From contig NZ_CP108006.1 in assembly GCF_036127095.1 (NCBI RefSeq), forward strand, positions 5,943,501-6,007,500: 64,000 bases of DNA. The letters run 5' to 3'. The position numbers were made by a program, and so were the translations under genes. Source of the stretch: Streptomyces sp. NBC_00335 (GTDB lineage: Bacteria; Actinomycetota; Actinomycetes; Streptomycetales; Streptomycetaceae). A model generated the notes under the pieces. It made no database searches, was not told the DNA's origin, and worked only from the letters and a program-made list of their open reading frames with translations. Numbering within the stretch: the stretch's first letter is position 1; each line of letters opens with the position of its first letter. Below, one piece after another: positions 59,060-64,000 of this stretch.

Positions 59060-59707
59060 TCAGACCAGGCGCTTCTCGAACCAGTGCTCGGCGTAGGGAC
59101 CGGAGCTGTACGCGGGTATCTCCGCGTACCCCTGGCGCGCGTACAACGCGCGGGCCTCCACCAGGTCGGACCGGGTGTCCAGCCGGACCCGCTCGGCGCC
59201 CAGCGCGCGGCCGGCGTCCTCCAGGACCCGGAGCAGGGCCGCCCCGCCGCCCGTGCCGCGGGCGCGCGGGTCCACGTACACCCGGGTGAGCTCGGCGGTG
59301 ACGGGGTCCAGGAGACGTATCCCTCCGCAGGCGAGGGGCAGGCCGTCGAGTCTGCCGACCACGAACCGGCCCGTCGGCGCCGTGAGCTCGTCGTCCGGGA
59401 AGTCCAGGAGGCCCTGGTCGATCTCGGCCTCGGTGACGGACCGCCGCCAGTACCGCCCGGCCACCTCCGCGTAGTAGGCGCGGCGCAGCAGCGTGGCGTC
59501 CGGAGTGGTGAACGGCTCGGCGGCAACCTGCCAGGTCCCGGCCGGGGCGTGGGACGGGGGCGGGGACTGGGACGGAGGGGTGGCCCCGGCCGTGCTCCCG
59601 GTACCGGCCCCGGTCGCAGTCCCGGTCGTAGCCGTAGTCGTAGCCGTAGGCGTAGGCGTAGTCGTAGTTGCAGTCGTAGTCGTGGTGGGGGTCTCTCTGC
59701 TGGTCAT
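59060..59707 (-). CDS. GNAT N-acetyltransferase with Thr-rich N-terminal extension
   Basis: 215 residues from the ATG at 59707. The GNAT core is at about 70-215: CGGIRLLDPVTAELTRVYVD and RARGTGGGAALLRVLEDAGR (acetyl-CoA loop), then YARQGYAEIPAYS. The first 60 residues are Thr/Pro/Ala repeats produced by a GTAGTC/GTAGCC microsatellite (about 59625-59690); length may vary between strains. Confidence 0.82.
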   Translation of the reverse strand: MTSRETPTTTTTATTTTPTPTATTTATTGTATGAGTGSTAGATPPSQSPPPSHAPAGTWQVAAEPFTTPDATLLRRAYYAEVAGRYWRRSVTEAEIDQGLLDFPDDELTAPTGRFVVGRLDGLPLACGGIRLLDPVTAELTRVYVDPRARGTGGGAALLRVLEDAGRALGAERVRLDTRSDLVEARALYARQGYAEIPAYSSGPYAEHWFEKRLV

Positions 59708-59803
59708 GACGTCATTGTGGAGCCGCCCACCGCCGCCCGCGCTGGAATATCCACAGGGCCGGGCCGATGATAGGAAAAAGGGCAAACCGTTCCCACGAAG
59801 GGC

Positions 59804-60208
59804 GTGACCGTCATGTCGGAGCATCCTGACTGTGCCCTGATCCGCCGCGGCTACGAGGCGTTCGGCCGGGGCGACATGGAGAAGCTGAGCACGATGATGA
59901 CGGCCGACGTCATCCAGCACATGCCCGGGAGCGGCCCCCTCTCAGGGCACCACAAGGGCCGGGAAGCCGTCTTCGACCTCTACCGCCGACTCGGCGAGGA
60001 GACGAACGGCACATTCAACGTACATCTGGACAAAGTGCTCGCCGACGGCCGCGGCCACGTCATGAGTTTCCACACAACGCGCGCCGACCGCGGTGACCGC
60101 GGGATCGAGATCCACGAGGGGATCTTCTTCACGATCGTCGCCGGAAAGATCAGCGACCTCGACGTCTGCACCGAGGACATCGAGGAGACCGACGCCTTCT
60201 GGGCCTGA
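59804..60208 (+). CDS. SnoaL-like/NTF2-fold protein
   Basis: 134 residues from a GTG (an ATG lies 9 bases on). ALIRRGYEAFGRGDMEKLST, then VIQHMPGSGPLSGHHKGREA, fits the SnoaL/ketosteroid-isomerase-like fold of cyclases and isomerases. Catalytic identity not clear. Convergent with the ABM gene across a perfect terminator. Confidence 0.85.
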   Translation: MTVMSEHPDCALIRRGYEAFGRGDMEKLSTMMTADVIQHMPGSGPLSGHHKGREAVFDLYRRLGEETNGTFNVHLDKVLADGRGHVMSFHTTRADRGDRGIEIHEGIFFTIVAGKISDLDVCTEDIEETDAFWA

Positions 60209-60225
60209 GCCCCCAGGAAACCGAG

Positions 60226-60255
60226 AAGGGCCCGGAGCCGCGGCTCCGGGCCCTT
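60226..60255. terminator. Perfect 30-nt palindromic terminator
   Basis: A 15-bp perfect inverted repeat centred on GAGCCG/CGGCTC with A and T ends, between convergent genes ending at 60208 and 60263. Confidence 0.8.
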
Positions 60256-60262
60256 CCAACGC

Positions 60263-60634
60263 TCAGCCCTGCTTCGGCGCCGCCTGCTGCACGACCTCGA
60301 ACGACCACACCGTCGAGCCCGTGGCAGCGGGCTTCGGCCGCTCCGCACCGCCCTCGGAGCCCTCGCCGCCCGCCGGAGCGCCACCCGGGCGCCCCGCGCC
60401 GCCGCCCTGGTGGGCCGCCTTCATGGGCCCGTCCATCCACGCCTGGAAGTCCGCCTCGGAACGCCACCGCGTGTACACGAGATACTGGTCCGTGCCCTCG
60501 ACGGGGCGCAGCAGCTCGAACCATTCGAAGCCGTCCGAGCTCTCCACGGAGCCCGCACGGGAGGCGAACCGCTGCTCCAGAACCTCCCGCTGTTCGTCCG
60601 GGACGGTGAGGGCGTTGATCTTCACGATGCTCAT
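60263..60634 (-). CDS. Antibiotic biosynthesis monooxygenase (ABM) domain protein
   Basis: 123 residues from the ATG at 60634 (another ATG at 60643). The ABM fold is covered by IVKINALTVPDEQREVLEQR and FELLRPVEGTDQYLVYTRW, then a Gly/Pro insert (about 80-105) and a final strand. Similar proteins are heme-degrading or quinol monooxygenases; no His ligand is certain. Confidence 0.82.
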   Translation of the reverse strand: MSIVKINALTVPDEQREVLEQRFASRAGSVESSDGFEWFELLRPVEGTDQYLVYTRWRSEADFQAWMDGPMKAAHQGGGAGRPGGAPAGGEGSEGGAERPKPAATGSTVWSFEVVQQAAPKQG

Positions 60635-60687
60635 GCCCGCCATCCTAGGTATCGCGCGGGGGATATCGTCGTCCGGGTAAATGAAGC

Positions 60688-60723
60688 ACGCGGTATGAAA
60701 CGCGGTACGAAACGCGGCAGCCA
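60688..60723. repeat. Three 12-bp direct repeats
   Basis: ACGCGGTATGAA, ACGCGGTACGAA and ACGCGGCAGCCA in direct succession, in the 134-bp gap between the ABM and GT87/PAP2 genes. Iteron-like; possible regulator binding site. Confidence 0.5.
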
Positions 60724-60768
60724 GGCGAAGTCAGGGTTGCGGTCAACAGGGCGGGAGGCCGGCGAGGC

Positions 60769-62799
60769 GTGGCTAACGCGGCGGAGCACAGTGGTGCGAA
60801 CGGACATGCCGGGGTCATAGGCGGTAGCGGCGGCGGCAGGCTCGGGGCGGCGCGCCTCATGCTGTGGGCACTGGCCCTGCTGCTCGCCGTCAGGCAGGCC
60901 GCGGTAGTGCTGCGCGTGCCACCGGGCGAGTGGCTCAGCGGCTTCCACCTCCCGGGCGGCCTGCCCGGCTCGCTCTATGGGAGCGGCCAGTTCACGGGGA
61001 CGCCCTTCGCGGGGCTGGTCCTCAAACCGCTCCTGGGGCTCGCCGCGCCCTCCCTGGAGGTGGCCTGGACCTGCGTGACGCTGCTGCTCGTCGCCGCCGT
61101 CGGGCTGGTCGCCGCGCGCGCCCTGCCCGACCCCGTGCCGCGGCGCACCGCGCTGCTCGCCGCGCCCGTGCTGGTCGCGCTGATGATGGTCTCGCTGCCC
61201 GTCCGCGAAGCCGCCCTGCCCGGGCAGACCGCCGTGCTGCCGGTGCTGTTGGTGCTCCTCGCCGTGTTCCGGGTCCCGAGCGAGCGCCCCTCCGGCTTCC
61301 TGATCGGCCTGGCCGCAGCCCTGCAGCCCGCGCTGCTGCTCTTCGCGCCACTGCTCTGGCTGTCCGGGCGCCGGGTCACCGCGCGCTCCGCCGCCGTGAC
61401 CTTCGCCGGCGCCACCGCGCTGTCCTGGGCGGCGCTGCCCGGCGACTCGTGGACGTACTGGGTCCAGCACCTGGCCGGCACCGGCCTCGGCGGCGCACCC
61501 GGCAGCATCGCCAACCAGTCCGTGCACGGCGCCCTGCTGCGCCTGGGCCTCTCCGGCCCCGGCGAGATCCTGCTCTACGCCGCCCTCGCGGCTCCGATCG
61601 TGTGGATCGGCCTGCGCCGCGCAGCCCGCTACGCCCGTGACGGCCAGCTGCTGCTCGCCGTCGCGATCACCGGCTGCGTGGCCGTCGCCGTGTCCCCGAC
61701 CGGGTGGCGCCACCAGATGCTGTGGGTGCTGCTCGCGGTCGCCGGCAAGGTCGGCAAGCGGGCCGCCGACCGGCCCGTGTGGCCGGTGGCCGTGGTCCTC
61801 GCCATGACCCTGCCCAGCGACGTCCTGCTGCCCAACCTGGTCGCGCTGGCCCCCGTACGGGACAACGTGCTGCTGCTCGCGGCCCTCGCGGCGGCCTGCG
61901 CGGTGCCGTTCCTGCCGCGCTCCTCCCCGTACTGGCGCGAGCCGGTCCCCACCGCCTACGGGCGGCCCGCGCCCGCGCGGTGGTCGCGGGTGCCGCTGCT
62001 GCCGTTCTGGCGGCGGGTGCTGTCGCGTCCGAACCTGCTGCTGGAACTGCTCCTGATACGGGTCGGGTACTCGCTCTACTCGCACATCCGGGCCGCCGCC
62101 CCCACCAGCCGGAGTCTGGCGGAGGGCAACGGGAGCCAGATTCACGGGATCGAGAAGGCGCTCGGCATCGACATCGAGCACGCCGTGAACCACGCGGTGG
62201 TGAACACGCCCTGGCTGGAGGCGTTCTTCAACTTCTACTACACCTCCTTCCACTTCGTGGTCCCGCTGGCGATACTGGCCGTCCTGTACTGGCGCCGGCC
62301 CAAGGACTACCGCTGGGCGCGGGCCTCGCTGGGCCTGGCGACGGTGCTGGCGCTCATAGGGTTCTGGCTGTATCCGCTGGCGCCGCCGCGGCTCATGCCC
62401 GGCATGGGCTACGTCGACACCGTGCACGGGGTGCAGGACCTGGCGAACCCGAGCTACGGGGCCATGACCGCGATCTCGAATCAGTACGCGGCGATGCCCT
62501 CGCTGCACTTCGGCTGGTCGCTGTGGTGCGGGATCGTGATCGTCATGATCGCGCCGAGGGGCTGGCAGAAGCTGCTGGGTGCGCTGCACCCGACGATCAC
62601 GGTGTGCGCGATCGTGGCCACGGCCAACCACTGGGTGCTCGACGCGGTCGGGGGCGCGCTCGTCGTCGGGGCCGGGTTCGGGCTCGTCTACGTGCTGTCG
62701 GGGCCCCGGGGCGATGCCGTGCCGGCCGGGGTGGCCGTGCCGCGGCCTCGGCGGCCGGAGCGGGTCGGAGCGGGGTCCGCTGAGCGGACTCGGGCCTAG
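60769..62799 (+). CDS. GT87 glycosyltransferase/PAP2 phosphatase fusion
   Basis: 676 residues. Residues about 25-395 form a multi-pass GT87-type mannosyltransferase-like half (about 9 helices). Residues about 430-640 are a PAP2 domain with QYAAMPSLHFGWSLW (PSLH motif) and ATANHWVLDAVGG (catalytic H and D). The PAP2 half is of the inositol-phosphotransferase or lipid-phosphatase type. The fusion is typical of Streptomyces. Role probably in polyprenyl-phosphomannose or phosphoinositol glycan assembly. Confidence 0.88.
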   Translation: MANAAEHSGANGHAGVIGGSGGGRLGAARLMLWALALLLAVRQAAVVLRVPPGEWLSGFHLPGGLPGSLYGSGQFTGTPFAGLVLKPLLGLAAPSLEVAWTCVTLLLVAAVGLVAARALPDPVPRRTALLAAPVLVALMMVSLPVREAALPGQTAVLPVLLVLLAVFRVPSERPSGFLIGLAAALQPALLLFAPLLWLSGRRVTARSAAVTFAGATALSWAALPGDSWTYWVQHLAGTGLGGAPGSIANQSVHGALLRLGLSGPGEILLYAALAAPIVWIGLRRAARYARDGQLLLAVAITGCVAVAVSPTGWRHQMLWVLLAVAGKVGKRAADRPVWPVAVVLAMTLPSDVLLPNLVALAPVRDNVLLLAALAAACAVPFLPRSSPYWREPVPTAYGRPAPARWSRVPLLPFWRRVLSRPNLLLELLLIRVGYSLYSHIRAAAPTSRSLAEGNGSQIHGIEKALGIDIEHAVNHAVVNTPWLEAFFNFYYTSFHFVVPLAILAVLYWRRPKDYRWARASLGLATVLALIGFWLYPLAPPRLMPGMGYVDTVHGVQDLANPSYGAMTAISNQYAAMPSLHFGWSLWCGIVIVMIAPRGWQKLLGALHPTITVCAIVATANHWVLDAVGGALVVGAGFGLVYVLSGPRGDAVPAGVAVPRPRRPERVGAGSAERTRA

Positions 62800-63235
62800 C
62801 CGGTTGGTCGCCTGGCCGGCTGGCCGGCGTCGACGAAGGGGTGACGGGGCGGTGTAGCAGCCCGCCCCGGCGCCCCTTCGCGATGGATCGCCGCGTTCTG
62901 TCAGAATCCGCCTGTGGGGTGGCTTTCGCCACTCGGGGCGGGGGCGCGTGCGGGGCGGGCGACGTCGGCGGGCCCTGCGGGGCTGTCCCCTACCCACCCT
63001 TCGCCCGTTCCCCGGGGCTGCGCCCCGGACCCCTCGGGGCTGTGCCCCGGACCCCCGACCGTGCGGGGCCGTTGCCGGGGGCGCTGCCCCCGGACCCCCG
63101 CGCCTCAAACGCCGGCGGGGCTGGATTTGGGCCGGCGGGAGCTGGATTTGGGGTGGCGGGGCTGGATTGAGGCCGGCGGGAGCTGGGTCTGGATTGGGGC
63201 TGGATAGGGCGGATGGGGGCTGGACCCCGGTCGGA
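62800..63235. repeat. Palindrome-rich intergenic repeat
   Basis: 436 bp without a gene. At 63014-63110 there are GGGGCTGCGCCCC, GGGGCTGTGCCCC and GGGGGCGCTGCCCCC hairpins, each followed by GGACCCC. From 63110 to 63200 a GGCGGGGCTGGATT unit recurs four times. This family (with TCAAACGCCGGCGGGG) is scattered between genes in many Streptomyces genomes. Confidence 0.7.
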
Positions 63236-63586
63236 CTATTCGGCCGGTAGGTGGGATACGACCAGGGCTATCGCCGCCCGGGCCGTGTCCGTTTCGCCGA
63301 GGATGGTGGTTTGGCGGGGGCCTCGGACGCGGAAGCGGCCGTTGGGGAGGGGTTCTACGGCCGGGGCGGTCACGGCGAAGGGGTGGCCGGCGGAGGCGCT
63401 GAACCAGAGGGTGAAGTGGCTGGTGTACGGGTACAGCCGGCGGAGTTCCGGCTGTTCGCCGGCGGCCTCGATGAGGGCCAGGACCCCCTGGCTCATGGGC
63501 TCGGAACCGTCGCCGAGATCGACCATCCGCTGCCACGTCGTGGGCAGCCGCTGCCACCGTCTCGCGCTGGGGTCATCGAGGTTCAT
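63236..63586 (-). CDS. DUF6193-like protein
   Basis: 116 residues from the ATG at 63586 (an upstream ATG at 63622 would add 12). LRRLYPYTSHFTLWFSASAG, then RVRGPRQTTILGETDTARAA and IALVVSHLP match the pattern of DUF6193 proteins often found beside natural-product genes. Function unknown. Confidence 0.75.
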   Translation of the reverse strand: MNLDDPSARRWQRLPTTWQRMVDLGDGSEPMSQGVLALIEAAGEQPELRRLYPYTSHFTLWFSASAGHPFAVTAPAVEPLPNGRFRVRGPRQTTILGETDTARAAIALVVSHLPAE

Positions 63587-63677
63587 CCGGGCAGTCTGGG
63601 GTCCGGTCCGCCGCCAAGGCAATGATCCCGAAGGTGGCGGGATGGTAACGACCGGTGACTGGCAAGTAACAACCGAG

Positions 63678-63720
63678 GGACGGCAGGGGCCGTGCGTGGG
63701 AGGTGGGGCCCCTGCCGTCC
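63678..63720. terminator. 14-bp hairpin terminator
   Basis: GGACGGCAGGGGCC and GGCCCCTGCCGTCC, 15-nt loop, just downstream of the P450 gene on the minus strand. Confidence 0.7.
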
Positions 63721-63731
63721 TGGATCACGGG

Positions 63732-64000
63732 TCAGCCGTGGCTGACCCGCAGTTCCTTGATGCCGTTCAGCCAGGCCGCGCGCAGCCGGCGCGGGTCCTC
63801 TCCGGCGAGGCGCAGGTCCGGCAGGGCGTCGGCCAGGGCGTTGAACATCAGGTCGATCTCCATGATGGCCAGCGACTTGCCGAGGCAGAAGTGCGGCCCG
63901 CCGCCGCCGAAGCCCAGGTGTGGGTTCGGGTCGCGGGTGATGTCGAAGACGTCGGGGTTCTCGAAGACCTCGGGGTCGTGGTTGGCGGAGGAGTAGAACA
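63732..64000 (-). CDS. Cytochrome P450, C-terminal part
   Basis: Only the last 89 codons are in the window. They include a segment before the Cys loop (SSANHDPEVFENPDVFDITR), then FGGGGPHFCLGKSLA with the heme-thiolate Cys, and the C-terminal helix L. A typical bacterial class I P450. The gene continues right of 64000. Confidence 0.95.
   Translation of the reverse strand, partial: FYSSANHDPEVFENPDVFDITRDPNPHLGFGGGGPHFCLGKSLAIMEIDLMFNALADALPDLRLAGEDPRRLRAAWLNGIKELRVSHG

Noticed and set aside
60631-63108. 825-residue reverse ORF opposite the GT87/PAP2 gene
   Set aside because: Composition is Arg/Gln/His/Gly low complexity and it spans several unrelated intergenic hairpins; it is the shadow of the forward gene.
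1-64000. CRISPR array
   Set aside because: No set of short repeats with regular unique spacers exists. The 83-bp tandem units are contiguous and lack spacers.

Overview
The window is high-GC actinobacterial DNA, almost certainly a Streptomyces chromosome. The signs are codon use, many GTG starts, overlapping ATGA/GTGA junctions, and chromosomal families typical of the genus (SpdB-like DUF2637, DUF6193, an Im9-like 'e9imm' peptide, DUF2277, a GT87/PAP2 fusion). A large integrated mobile element fills about 1-44887. Ordinary chromosome follows to 64000. The left end of the element, including any tyrosine integrase and replication gene, is outside the window.

Layout of the element. Positions 65-8949 look like the transfer and regulation half of an actinomycete integrative conjugative element (AICE) or plasmid: a GntR/UTRA repressor facing an Xis-like protein, tiny zinc-ribbon proteins, a DUF2637 (SpdB-like) membrane protein, a TraB/FtsK-like DNA translocase with a C-terminal winged helix, and small membrane proteins. 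A cluster of GACCCGG repeats (3856-3900) resembles a TraB recognition (clt) site. Positions 9358-38371 are a complete siphovirus late region. It starts with a collagen-like, beta-helical tail spike and a glycosyltransferase/methyltransferase/epimerase trio. Two HNH nucleases, a possible cos interval, terminase subunits, portal, MuF-like protein, scaffold and capsid follow. Next come a capsid-adjacent glycosyltransferase, connectors, the major tail protein, frameshifted tail chaperones (GGGAAAG), a tape measure with an NlpC/P60 domain, a baseplate set with a glycerophosphodiester phosphodiesterase tail protein, an amidase endolysin, and holin or spanin-like proteins ending at a strong terminator. 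Positions 38497-44433 carry a small serine recombinase with a separate Hin-type HTH protein, accessory genes, a HAD hydrolase, and two XRE regulators. At 44842-44887 lies the 3' half of a tRNA-Val(TAC) without its 5' half, the expected att product at one end of a tyrosine-integrase element. The element is therefore best read as a plasmid-phage hybrid: conjugation-type DNA pumping plus a full virion programme.

Two tRNA-like structures without a normal anticodon arm sit at the borders of the virion block (9607-9670 and 40481-40600). They are the least explained features in the window.

The chromosomal flank (44928-64000) begins with a truncated, frameshifted NUDIX gene and an Im9-like immunity peptide. 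It continues with a DUF2277 gene, a multiply frameshifted universal stress protein, a membrane-anchored secreted protein, a DedA protein, a PhoD phosphatase, a secreted HNH nuclease, a VOC protein and a HAD phosphatase. The last genes encode a Pro-rich peptidoglycan-binding protein, an EmrB-type MFS pump fused to a winged helix, GNAT, SnoaL-like and ABM proteins, the GT87/PAP2 protein, DUF6193 and the 3' end of a cytochrome P450. Intergenic DNA holds an exact-period 83-bp tandem repeat, a 148-bp inverted repeat and several strong terminators.
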